47,524 nucleotides of DNA from DATGUP01 sp035301265. Lineage in GTDB: Bacteria > Bacillota > Bacilli > Bacillales > Amphibacillaceae. The stretch lies in the NCBI GenBank assembly GCA_035301265.1, contig DATGUP010000002.1:1-47524 (forward strand), in the 5' to 3' direction. Every line of letters starts with the position of its first letter. The stretch's first letter is position 1. Under the pieces are notes generated by a model that searched no databases, was not told where the DNA came from, and saw only the letters and a program-made list of their open reading frames with translations. Shown one piece after another: positions 7,662-16,768 of this stretch. The translations under genes and the position numbers were made by a program.

Positions 7662-10600
7662 ATGATGAAAAAGAAAAGAACACCGCTTTGGCAACGCTTG
7701 AATTATTTAAAACCAAAAGAGACGTATGCCAGTGGTCATAGTCAACTACAAGAAGGCGACCGCGATTGGGAAGATCTTTACCGCAGAAGATGGCAACACG
7801 ATAAAGTCGTTCGTTCGACACACGGTGTGAATTGTACAGGCTCATGCAGTTGGAACATCTTTGTAAAAGATGGCATTGTCACGTGGGAAGGACAGAATTT
7901 AGACTATCCGACAACCGGGCCAGATATGCCGGAGTTTGAGCCACGCGGTTGTCCTCGAGGGGCTAGTTTTTCATGGTATATATACAGTCCTTTACGTGTT
8001 AAATATCCGTATGTTCGCAAGCAATTAATCCTTTTATGGCGCGAAGCACTTAAAACATACGATAATCCATTAGAAGCGTGGCAAAGCATTGTTGAAGATG
8101 AAGAAAAGGCAAAATCTTATAAACAAGCTAGAGGAAGAGGTGGCTTCGTTCGCGTCGACTGGGATGAGGTAACGAAGTTAATCGCCGCATCGACATTATA
8201 CACCGTTATGAAATACGGCCCGGATCGCAATGTCGGTTTTTCACCAATTCCGGCGATGTCCATGATCAGCCATGCGGCGGGGAGCCGTTTTATGCAATTG
8301 ATCGGTGGCCCAATGTTAAGTTTCTACGATTGGTATGCTGATTTACCACCTGCATCTCCACAAATTTGGGGCGACCAAACCGATGTGCCGGAAAGCTCGG
8401 ATTGGTTTAATTCCGGCTACATTATTACGTGGGGATCGAACGTCCCAATGACGCGTACACCTGATGCTCACTTTTTAGTGGAAGCGCGTTATAAAGGGAC
8501 GAAAGTTGTTTCTGTAAGCCCAGATTATGCGGAATCAACGATGTTTGCTGATGATTGGCTATCGGTTCGACAAGGAACAGATGGCGCGCTTGCTATGGCG
8601 ATGGGGCATGTCATTTTAAATGAGTTTTACGATAAACAAACAACGCCTTATTTTGTAGATTATGCGAAACAGTATACGGATTTTCCTTTTGCTGTCCGTT
8701 TGAAAAAGGAAAACGGTCTGTTTACCGCAGATCGCTTCTTACATGCGAAGGACCTTGGCATCGATTCTCAATATAATGCATGGAAACCGGCCATGTATAA
8801 CACGCTGACAAACGGTTTTTCAATTCCGCATGGCACGATGGGTTCGCGTTGGGATGAGCAAGGAAAATGGAACTTGAAATTAATCGACGAAAACACGGAT
8901 GAGGCCATTGAACCAGCATTAAGCTTTCTCGGTATGGAAGATGACATCGTGCATGTTAATATGCCTTACTTTGATGCCGAAACACGGAAAGTACTGCCGC
9001 GCGCTGTACCGGTGAAAAAAGTTGAACTCAATGGGCAAACCGAATACTTGACTACCGTCTACGATTTAATGCTCGCAAACTATGGCGTTGATCGCGGACT
9101 TGGAGGTGAAGTCGCCCATTCATACGATGATGTCGCTCCATTTTCACCCGCATGGCAAGAAGACATCACCGGGGTTGATCGGAACTTAGTCATCAAGATC
9201 GCCCGTGAGTTTGCCCAAAATGCGATTGATACAAAGGGCCGTTCCATGATCATTGTCGGCGCTGGCATTAACCATTGGTTTAACTCAGACACTATTTATC
9301 GTGCGGTTGTCAATCTCGTGTTAATGGTTGGTGCCCAAGGCGTTAATGGCGGTGGTTGGGCTCACTATGTAGGGCAGGAGAAATTGCGCCCGGCAGAAGG
9401 ATGGAATACGATTGCTACGGCAAAAGATTGGGGCGGACCAGCAAAACTGCAAAATGGCACTTCTTTCTTTTACTTTGCTACGGATCAGTGGCGGTTTGAA
9501 GAATCAGAGGTGAGTGATTTAACCGCTGCGAATGTGGAAAAAGCAAGGTATGACCATCACGGAGATTATAACGTGCTAGCCGCACGTCTCGGCTGGTTGC
9601 CGTCGTATCCGACCTTTAACAAAAATGGCATCGATCTTTATAAAGAAGCAGTCGCAAATGGCTACGAAACAAAAGAGGAAATCGCTCAATACATTGCCGA
9701 GCAGTTACAAGAGAAGCATTTGAAATTCGCTATTGAAGACCCGGATCATCCGGATAATTTCCCGCGAAATTTATTTGTCTGGCGCGCGAATTTAATTTCT
9801 TCGTCAGGTAAGGGCCATGAATATTTCCTTAAATATTTACTCGGCACATCACACGGCCTATTAAACAACGATGACGATTGTATTCGTCCTAAGGAAATTC
9901 ATTGGCGCGATGAAGCTGCAGAAGGGAAATTAGATTTATTAATTAACTTGGATTTTAGAATGACCGGAACATCACTTTACTCTGATATCGTCTTGCCGGC
10001 AGCGACATGGTATGAAAAATACGATTTATCAAGCACGGATATGCATCCATTTGTCCACCCATTTAATCCGGCGATTACATCTCCGTGGGAAGCTAAATCG
10101 GATTGGGATATATTTAAAGAACTCGCCAAAGGCGTTTCTGTTTTAGCCGAGGAAATAAACATGGATCCGATCAAAGAAGTGATCGCTACGCCATTATTAC
10201 ACGATACACCACAAGAAATGGGTCAGCCATTAGGTGAAGTTAAAGATTGGTCAAAAGGCGAATGTGAACCCATTCCCGGTCAAACCATGCCAAATATAGA
10301 CGTGATTGAAATCGATTATAAACAAATTTACAGCAAAATGACTTCCCTTGGACCGAATGTTAAAACGGGAGCTTATGGCGGGAAAGGGATTCATTGGTCG
10401 ATGGAAAAAGAGTATGAAAAAGCAAAGCGTACGTTAGGTACGATTGCCGATGGCAGTGTCGCTGATGGTTGTCCGGATATTACGCATGCAAGAGATGCTT
10501 GTGAAGCTGTCTTAATGCTTTCTTCAACGACAAATGGAAAAGTGGCGGTTAAAGCGTGGGAAGCATTGGAAGAAAAAACTAATCTTGAATTAAAAGATTT

Positions 10601-11348
10601 AGCAGCTGATCGCGAAGGCGATTTATTTACATTCGATAAAATAACGGCACAACCGAAGACAGTCATGACATCACCAGCTTTTAGCGGCTCGGAAAAAGAC
10701 GGGCGCCGATATTCGCCATTTACAATAAATATTGAGCGTTTAATTCCTTTTCGAACGATAACTGGACGTCAAGCTTATTTCTTAGATCATGAGCTCATGA
10801 AGGAATTTGGTGAGTCATTTGCAGTTTATAAACCGATGTTGAATCATAAACCATTCCGTTCTCAACGGCCTGAAAAAGAAGGGAAAGAAATCACATTAAA
10901 CTATCTGACACCGCATAACAAATGGTCGATCCATAGCATGTTCTTTGACTCACAACCAATGCTTACGTTATTCCGCGGTGGTCCGACCGTCTGGTTGAAT
11001 AAAGATGATGCAGCGGAGATCGATGTGGAGGATAACGATTGGATTGAATGCTTCAACCGCAATGGTGTAGTGGTGGCAAGGGCGGTTGTATCACACCGGA
11101 TTCCCCGTACAATGGCTTTTATGTATCATGCACAAGACCGTCATATTCACACACCGGGTACGAAATTAACAGAAAATCGCGGTGGAACCCATAATAGTCC
11201 GACAAAAATACATGTGAAGCCCACGCACATGATTGGCGGATACGCTCAGTTAAGCTATGGGTTTAATTATTACGGGCCAACAGGGAACCAACGCGACTTA
11301 AATGTTGTCATTAGAAAAATGAAGGAGGTCGATTGGCTTGAAAATTAA
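7662..11348 (+). CDS. narG: respiratory nitrate reductase alpha subunit NarG
   Basis: 1228 residues, normal for NarG. It reduces nitrate to nitrite at a molybdenum bis-MGD centre on the cytoplasmic side. The FS0 [4Fe-4S] ligands are His54, Cys58, Cys62 and Cys97, the pattern of E. coli His49/Cys53/Cys57/Cys92. The Mo-ligand aspartate is Asp223 in SFYDWY, followed by DLPPASPQ. The C-terminus carries the MGD-binding fold with NRGGTHNSPTK. No Tat signal is evident beyond the short basic start, as in other membrane-bound NarG. GGAGGGG precedes ATG 7662. First gene of narGHJI, and overlaps narH by 11 nt. Confidence 0.98.
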   Translation: MMKKKRTPLWQRLNYLKPKETYASGHSQLQEGDRDWEDLYRRRWQHDKVVRSTHGVNCTGSCSWNIFVKDGIVTWEGQNLDYPTTGPDMPEFEPRGCPRGASFSWYIYSPLRVKYPYVRKQLILLWREALKTYDNPLEAWQSIVEDEEKAKSYKQARGRGGFVRVDWDEVTKLIAASTLYTVMKYGPDRNVGFSPIPAMSMISHAAGSRFMQLIGGPMLSFYDWYADLPPASPQIWGDQTDVPESSDWFNSGYIITWGSNVPMTRTPDAHFLVEARYKGTKVVSVSPDYAESTMFADDWLSVRQGTDGALAMAMGHVILNEFYDKQTTPYFVDYAKQYTDFPFAVRLKKENGLFTADRFLHAKDLGIDSQYNAWKPAMYNTLTNGFSIPHGTMGSRWDEQGKWNLKLIDENTDEAIEPALSFLGMEDDIVHVNMPYFDAETRKVLPRAVPVKKVELNGQTEYLTTVYDLMLANYGVDRGLGGEVAHSYDDVAPFSPAWQEDITGVDRNLVIKIAREFAQNAIDTKGRSMIIVGAGINHWFNSDTIYRAVVNLVLMVGAQGVNGGGWAHYVGQEKLRPAEGWNTIATAKDWGGPAKLQNGTSFFYFATDQWRFEESEVSDLTAANVEKARYDHHGDYNVLAARLGWLPSYPTFNKNGIDLYKEAVANGYETKEEIAQYIAEQLQEKHLKFAIEDPDHPDNFPRNLFVWRANLISSSGKGHEYFLKYLLGTSHGLLNNDDDCIRPKEIHWRDEAAEGKLDLLINLDFRMTGTSLYSDIVLPAATWYEKYDLSSTDMHPFVHPFNPAITSPWEAKSDWDIFKELAKGVSVLAEEINMDPIKEVIATPLLHDTPQEMGQPLGEVKDWSKGECEPIPGQTMPNIDVIEIDYKQIYSKMTSLGPNVKTGAYGGKGIHWSMEKEYEKAKRTLGTIADGSVADGCPDITHARDACEAVLMLSSTTNGKVAVKAWEALEEKTNLELKDLAADREGDLFTFDKITAQPKTVMTSPAFSGSEKDGRRYSPFTINIERLIPFRTITGRQAYFLDHELMKEFGESFAVYKPMLNHKPFRSQRPEKEGKEITLNYLTPHNKWSIHSMFFDSQPMLTLFRGGPTVWLNKDDAAEIDVEDNDWIECFNRNGVVVARAVVSHRIPRTMAFMYHAQDRHIHTPGTKLTENRGGTHNSPTKIHVKPTHMIGGYAQLSYGFNYYGPTGNQRDLNVVIRKMKEVDWLEN

Positions 11349-12810
11349 GGCACAAATCGGCATGGTCATGAATCTGGATAAATGTATTGGGTGTCATACG
11401 TGTACTGTCACGTGTAAAAACACGTGGACAAACCGCCCGGGGGCCGAATATATGTATTTCAATAATGTGGAAACAAAGCCAGGGATTGGCTATCCAAAAC
11501 AATGGGAAAATCAGGAGAAATATCGAGGGGGCTGGGAGCTTGACGACGGTGAGCTAAAACTGAAATCAGGCTCAAGAGTGAACCGTTTATTCAATTTGTT
11601 TTATAACCCTGATCAACCCGAAATGGATGATTACTTTGAGCCATGGACTTATGATTATGAAGTCTTAACAGATAGCGATGAGCGAAAACATCAACCCGTT
11701 GCCCGTGCCAAATCGCTTATCACAGATGAATTTATGAAGTTAGAATGGGGGCCAAACTGGGAAGACGATTTAGCTGGTGGTCATATTACAGGATTGCGCG
11801 ACCCAAACGTTGTTCAAATGGAAGAGTCCATTAAAACAGAATTTGAAGATGTATTTATGATGTATTTACCGCGCATTTGTGAACATTGTATCAACGCCCC
11901 ATGCGTCTCATCGTGTCCATCCGGGGCGATGTACAAGCGGGATGAAGATGGCATCGTCCTCGTCGACCAAAATGCTTGCCGGGCTTGGAGGCATTGCATG
12001 ACCGCTTGTCCATATAAAAAAGTTTACTTTAACTGGAAAACGAATAAGGCCGAAAAGTGCCATATGTGTTTCCCGCGAATTGAAAATGGCCAACCGACGA
12101 TTTGCGCAGAAACATGCGTCGGCCGCATTCGTTATATCGGCGTGATGCTATACGATGCAGATCGTGTACTGGAAGCTGCATCGGTTGAAGATGAAAAAGA
12201 CCTTTATCATGCACAGCTCGGCATTTTCTTGGATCCTAACGATCCGGACGTGATTGTACAAGCTAAAAAAGATGGCATTCCTATGGATTGGATTGAAGCG
12301 GCGCAACAATCACCGTTGTATAAAATGATTATCGATTGGCAGATTGCTTTGCCGCTTCATCCGGAGTATCGCACAATGCCGATGGTTTGGTATATCCCAC
12401 CGCTCAGTCCGATCATGAATATGATTGAAGGAAAGGGAAGCAATGCGGATACCGATGATATTTTCCCGGCGATTGATAACATGCGGATCCCCATCGAGTA
12501 TCTAGCGAACTTATTAACAGCAGGGGATACCAACCAAATACGCACTGTGCTTAAGAAAATGGCCGTCATGCGTAACTACATGCGCGCAGAACAAACGGGC
12601 AAAGACTTCGATGTTGATCGACTTACAGAGCTCGGGTTAACGGAAAAATCGATTAAGGATATGTACCGGTTATTAGCGATCGCTAAATACGAGGACCGGT
12701 TTGTCATTCCACGCAGCCATAAAGAAGAAGCTACAGATTTATATGCTGAGCAAGGGGCGTGTGGACTAGACTTTGCTGGTGGCCCGGGAAGCTGTGGAGT
12801 AATCATGTAA
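11338..12810 (+). CDS. narH: respiratory nitrate reductase beta subunit NarH
   Basis: 490 residues. The electron-transfer subunit carries four Fe-S clusters. The first motif has Cys16, 19, 22 and 26, identical in spacing to E. coli. CEHCINAPCVSSCP and the following groups hold the others; CRAWRHC, with Trp in place of a Cys, is the mark of the [3Fe-4S] cluster. The start is TTG 11338, inside the end of narG, preceded by AAGGAGG, so translation is coupled. Confidence 0.98.
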   Translation: MKIKAQIGMVMNLDKCIGCHTCTVTCKNTWTNRPGAEYMYFNNVETKPGIGYPKQWENQEKYRGGWELDDGELKLKSGSRVNRLFNLFYNPDQPEMDDYFEPWTYDYEVLTDSDERKHQPVARAKSLITDEFMKLEWGPNWEDDLAGGHITGLRDPNVVQMEESIKTEFEDVFMMYLPRICEHCINAPCVSSCPSGAMYKRDEDGIVLVDQNACRAWRHCMTACPYKKVYFNWKTNKAEKCHMCFPRIENGQPTICAETCVGRIRYIGVMLYDADRVLEAASVEDEKDLYHAQLGIFLDPNDPDVIVQAKKDGIPMDWIEAAQQSPLYKMIIDWQIALPLHPEYRTMPMVWYIPPLSPIMNMIEGKGSNADTDDIFPAIDNMRIPIEYLANLLTAGDTNQIRTVLKKMAVMRNYMRAEQTGKDFDVDRLTELGLTEKSIKDMYRLLAIAKYEDRFVIPRSHKEEATDLYAEQGACGLDFAGGPGSCGVIM

Positions 12811-12825
12811 TTTTCGGATGTAAAA

Positions 12826-12857
12826 AGGAATGGTGATCATTATGTATCGCCATTCCT
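12826..12857 (+). promoter_or_regulatory. intercistronic hairpin between narH and narJ
   Basis: A 12-bp stem (12826-12837 with 12846-12857, one G-U) and an 8-nt loop, with no T-run after it. It sits in the 73-nt narH-narJ gap, so it is more likely an mRNA stability or processing element than a terminator. Confidence 0.6.
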
Positions 12858-12883
12858 GAATTAAAAGGATAAGGAGGTCTTTT

Positions 12884-13414
12884 ATGAGCCAAACAGTCTA
12901 CCAAATGATCGGCTACCTATTAAAATATCCAACCGAAGATATGCAGAAGGCTTTACCAGACATATGTATAGAAATTGAAAAAGTCGCTGCTAAGCCGGTG
13001 ATCGAAAAAGTACATCAATTTATCGATCATTGTGAACGAATGTCTTTAGATGAATGGATTAGTTATTATGTCGAGTATTTTGATTTCGGCCGCTTAACAA
13101 ATCTCTACGTCACGTATTTAAAGTTCGGCGAAAAACGCGAACGCGGTATCGAGCTTTTGAAGTTGAAACAATATTATGAAGCGCATGGATTTACTGTCAC
13201 CGATAAAGAGTTGCCGGACTATTTACCGCTTATGCTCGAATTTTGCGCACACGTACCTGTTGAAGTAAGCAATGAATTGTTACACGTATATTCTAAAACG
13301 ATTCATCAGATCCATGACCAACTCAAAAAAGTCAATAGTTATTACAGCTCGTTATTAGACGCTCTTTTTTTACAAATGAAAGATAATGGTGTCAAAAATG
13401 TACTGGAGGCTTAA
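12884..13414 (+). CDS. narJ: nitrate reductase assembly chaperone NarJ
   Basis: 176 residues, TorD/NarJ helical chaperone family. It starts MSQTVYQMIGYLLKYP, a typical NarJ opening, and has the YVEYFDFGRLTNLYVTYLKFGEKRERG stretch conserved in Bacillus NarJ. It holds apo-NarGH until the molybdenum cofactor is inserted and NarI binds. AAGGAGG precedes ATG 12884; narI follows after 2 nt. Confidence 0.93.
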   Translation: MSQTVYQMIGYLLKYPTEDMQKALPDICIEIEKVAAKPVIEKVHQFIDHCERMSLDEWISYYVEYFDFGRLTNLYVTYLKFGEKRERGIELLKLKQYYEAHGFTVTDKELPDYLPLMLEFCAHVPVEVSNELLHVYSKTIHQIHDQLKKVNSYYSSLLDALFLQMKDNGVKNVLEA

Positions 13415-13416
13415 AA

Positions 13417-14118
13417 ATGGATGGAGTATTATGGGGTGTCATTCCTTACATTGTGATAACTATTTTCATCGGCGGTCATATTTATCGTTATCAAACCGAT
13501 CAATTCGGTTGGACAACGAAATCGAGCGAATTCCTTGAGAAAAAACAATTAAAGCTCGGCTCCCTTTTATTTCATTGGGGCATTATATTCGTTTTCGGTG
13601 GGCACGTTCTTGGAATCATCATCCCTGTTGAGTTTTATAATGCACTTGGCATTACTGAACAAATGTATCATTTGGTGGCGATCACTTTCGGAATTCCCGC
13701 TGGTGTAGCCGCTTTTGCGGGCGTAGTCTTATTAGGTTATCGACGCATGAATATCAATCGGGTGAAAGCGACAACATCGCCAGGCGATTGGATTGCATTG
13801 CTGTTCATTTTCCTGGCAGTTGTAACCGGATTGGTAGCAACATTTCTCAATGTCGATTCGCAAGGATTTGATTATCGAACAACGATTGCCCCGTGGTTTA
13901 GAGGTTTGTTTGTTTTCAATGTTCAGCCAGAGTTAATGGCATCGGTACCTATTTGGTTTAAAATACACATTTATAGTACGTTTGCTTTATACGTTGTTTG
14001 GCCTTTTACAAGGCTCGTACATGCGTTTAGTTTTCCCGTTCGTTATTTACGGCGAAGTTATGTCATCTATAAACGAAAAATTCCTAGACAAACGACACCA
14101 GAAGAGGAAGTTTTCTAA
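13417..14118 (+). CDS. narI: nitrate reductase gamma subunit NarI (cytochrome b)
   Basis: 233 residues with five hydrophobic helices. It anchors NarGH and passes electrons from menaquinol through two b hemes. Candidate heme histidines are in FHWGIIFVFGGHV and, near the C-terminus, in KIHIYSTF and RLVHAFSFP. GGAGG lies just before ATG 13417. Confidence 0.96.
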   Translation: MDGVLWGVIPYIVITIFIGGHIYRYQTDQFGWTTKSSEFLEKKQLKLGSLLFHWGIIFVFGGHVLGIIIPVEFYNALGITEQMYHLVAITFGIPAGVAAFAGVVLLGYRRMNINRVKATTSPGDWIALLFIFLAVVTGLVATFLNVDSQGFDYRTTIAPWFRGLFVFNVQPELMASVPIWFKIHIYSTFALYVVWPFTRLVHAFSFPVRYLRRSYVIYKRKIPRQTTPEEEVF

Positions 14119-14161
14119 TGTTTTCGATCTATCACTATCCAATTAAGGTTGTGTGAGACTT

Positions 14162-15658
14162 ATGGCCAATCAATCTGTCGATTTGCTTAATTCTTGCCAA
14201 AAATTAAGAGAGCGGATGGTCAAGGGAAACCATGCTGAAGTGACACAACACATCAATACTTTAGAGGAAAAACTTAACGCAAACGAAGATCTATCGACGG
14301 AAGCGACGTTTTTTACATTGAGCACTCTGGCAAAATATTATCGTAAAGTAAATAACTATGCGAAAGCAGGTCAGTATAGTCGGCAAGCCCTTCGATTATC
14401 CAAAAATATAGATGCAAATCATATGGATATTATTATCGATACACATTTCGATTATGCCTTATTAGAAAGAAAGTATGGCCAACACGCCAATGCGCGAATC
14501 GAGCTCGCCAAATTATTATCTTTTTTAGAATCTAATCAGTACCAGAAACCTTATGCGTATGGAGCCATTTATCATATTTTGGGAAAAATATCCTTAGATG
14601 AAAAAAACATGATTAATGGGATATCCCAACTCGAGCAATCGTTGGCTCATTTTCGCAAAGCGGTTCCGCAAACACATCCAGTCATTTTAGAGACTGCAAA
14701 CACGCTCAGCGAAGCTTATATTCAAACGGAAGACTACCATAAGGCTATTGAACTTTACCGACAGTTGATGGCTGCTTATCAACAAGCAGGCGATCAAGTG
14801 TCAGAAGCAAGGACATTATTAAAAATAGGCGAAATCTATTTCTATATCGATTTAAAAGAGGCACGTCGAACGATAACAAAGGCTGTTAAACGATTGACTG
14901 AAATCTATGAAGATGATCATTTAGATATTGCCAAAGCGATTTTAATGCTTGCGGAAATCGATGAAAATTTAGCTCATTTTCCCCGGGCTATCAATTACTA
15001 CAAACAAGCCCTTCGTCATTTAACGACATTTTACCCGAAAGATCATTTTATGATTGTTTATGTTTATTCGAAAATCGGTACCATTTCTATGAAAACATTT
15101 CAATTAAAGCAAGCTAAGGAATATTTGGAACAAGGTTTAGAGCTTGCAGAAAAATTCCCGAAAATAAGACAACAATTTCTATATGCGTTAGGGAAAATGT
15201 ATTCAGATGAGGGAGCATACGATAAAGCTTATACTGTTTTTCTAGAATTTATGCAGCGGCTCGATCAAGAAGGACGTCGAAAGTCTTTAGCATATGGAAA
15301 TACACTTCAAGCGATAGCCTTCAATGAACTCAAGCAGGAAAAACTGGAAAGTGCGCTCCATTATTATCAGGAAGCTTTAGATATTTATAAAACACTTCCT
15401 CACTGCAAAGCAGAAGAAGGCTTGACTTACATTCGCTTGGCGTATTGTTATGAACATATCCAAGCGAAAGATGTGAAAAAGGCAGAAGCGCTTTATGAAG
15501 AAGGGTTTAGAATCATTGAAAAAACGCGTCATCCCGACCTTTTAGAAGAAGCTTTAGCAGAGCTGATTGAATTTTTCCAACGAATTAATAAACCGCAAAA
15601 ACGAAAAATATACGAAGATAAATGGGTTAAACGGCAAACATCTAAGGATAAATCTTAA
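14162..15658 (+). CDS. tetratricopeptide-repeat protein in the nar operon
   Basis: 498 residues (501 if GTG 14153 is the start), almost entirely helical TPR-like repeats; clear units include AKAGQYSRQALRL, PRAINYYKQALRHL, AKEYLEQGLELAEKF and LESALHYYQEALDIY. There is no signal peptide, membrane segment or recognisable DNA-binding or enzymatic domain, so it is probably a cytoplasmic scaffold or regulator. It lies 43 nt after narI and 37 nt before moaA on the same strand, so it should be made with nitrate reductase. Related TPR proteins of Bacillota include Rap-type regulators, but I see no Rap signature. Function unknown. Start choice is uncertain; ribosome binding sites are weak for both. Confidence 0.8.
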   Translation: MANQSVDLLNSCQKLRERMVKGNHAEVTQHINTLEEKLNANEDLSTEATFFTLSTLAKYYRKVNNYAKAGQYSRQALRLSKNIDANHMDIIIDTHFDYALLERKYGQHANARIELAKLLSFLESNQYQKPYAYGAIYHILGKISLDEKNMINGISQLEQSLAHFRKAVPQTHPVILETANTLSEAYIQTEDYHKAIELYRQLMAAYQQAGDQVSEARTLLKIGEIYFYIDLKEARRTITKAVKRLTEIYEDDHLDIAKAILMLAEIDENLAHFPRAINYYKQALRHLTTFYPKDHFMIVYVYSKIGTISMKTFQLKQAKEYLEQGLELAEKFPKIRQQFLYALGKMYSDEGAYDKAYTVFLEFMQRLDQEGRRKSLAYGNTLQAIAFNELKQEKLESALHYYQEALDIYKTLPHCKAEEGLTYIRLAYCYEHIQAKDVKKAEALYEEGFRIIEKTRHPDLLEEALAELIEFFQRINKPQKRKIYEDKWVKRQTSKDKS

Positions 15659-15695
15659 CATATGGACGTTACCCTACAAAGGAGAGCTGATCGGC

Positions 15696-16706
15696 TTGGT
15701 CATGATAACCGATAAATTAGGACGACCGATGAAAGATCTTCGTATCTCTGTGATCGATCGTTGTAATTTCAGATGTCGCTATTGTATGCCAAAGGAAATT
15801 TTCGGCCGCGATTATGCGTTTATGCCGAAAGAGGCTTTGCTCAGTTTTTCTGAAATTGAGCGTTTAGCAAAGATATTTGTCGATTTAGGCGTAACAAAAA
15901 TCAGATTAACTGGTGGAGAGCCATTGTTAAGGCGAGATTTACCAGCATTAATAAGCCGGTTAACGGCGATAGAAGGATTAAAAGATATCGGTTTGACAAC
16001 GAATGGTTTTCTTCTAGAACATATGGCACAAACATTAAAAAATGCAGGACTCAAACGGGTTAATGTTAGCTTAGACGCTTTAGATGATGCAGTATTTAAA
16101 GCGATTAATGATAGCGGGGTTGGTTCTGAGCGTATTTTAAAAGGAATTCACAAAGCTAAAGAAGCAGGTTTAAAGATAAAAGTAAATATGGTTGTCAAAA
16201 AAGACATGAACGATCAAGAAATCGTTCCAATGGCGCGCTATTTTAAGGAACAGGGAATCACTTTACGGTTTATTGAATTTATGGATGTCGGTAAAACAAA
16301 TGGATGGGATTTCAATCAAGTTATCACAAAGCGCGACATTCTTGCAACACTCACCAAGCATTTTGATTTAGAACCCGTTGACCCGGCATATATAGGGGAA
16401 GTGGCCAAACGGTATCGCTATAGCGGAACAAATACAGAAGTCGGTTTTATCACTTCCGTATCGGAATCATTTTGCTCGACATGTACGCGGGCGAGAATTG
16501 CTGCAGATGGAAAAATGTTCACTTGCCTCTTTGCAGGCGCAGGCTATGATCTGCGGCAATTATTGCGCTCAGACAAAACGGATGATGCCATTAGAGATGA
16601 AATCGTCGCGATTTGGAGCCAGCGGACGGATCGCTATTCTGCTGAGCGAACGGAGGAAATAGCCAAGCGGAAAAAGAAAATCGAAATGTCCTATATCGGC
16701 GGTTGA
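15696..16706 (+). CDS. moaA: GTP 3',8-cyclase MoaA
   Basis: 336 residues, radical SAM enzyme for the first step of molybdenum cofactor synthesis. The SAM [4Fe-4S] motif is Cys23-x3-Cys27-x2-Cys30 (CNFRCRYC). The C-terminal substrate cluster is CSTC...TC in SFCSTCTRARIAADGKMFTC, and the chain ends in the conserved Gly-Gly tail. TTG 15696 is chosen because AGGAGAG lies 9 nt before it; ATG 15702 is two codons on. A longer frame upstream would overlap the TPR gene. Probably cotranscribed with nar, giving cofactor when nitrate reductase is made. Confidence 0.96.
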   Translation: MVMITDKLGRPMKDLRISVIDRCNFRCRYCMPKEIFGRDYAFMPKEALLSFSEIERLAKIFVDLGVTKIRLTGGEPLLRRDLPALISRLTAIEGLKDIGLTTNGFLLEHMAQTLKNAGLKRVNVSLDALDDAVFKAINDSGVGSERILKGIHKAKEAGLKIKVNMVVKKDMNDQEIVPMARYFKEQGITLRFIEFMDVGKTNGWDFNQVITKRDILATLTKHFDLEPVDPAYIGEVAKRYRYSGTNTEVGFITSVSESFCSTCTRARIAADGKMFTCLFAGAGYDLRQLLRSDKTDDAIRDEIVAIWSQRTDRYSAERTEEIAKRKKKIEMSYIGG

Positions 16707-16768
16707 GAAAGACGATTGATTCATAGTTTGAAAAAATTTCATAACGCATAAGATAGGGATGATGAATA

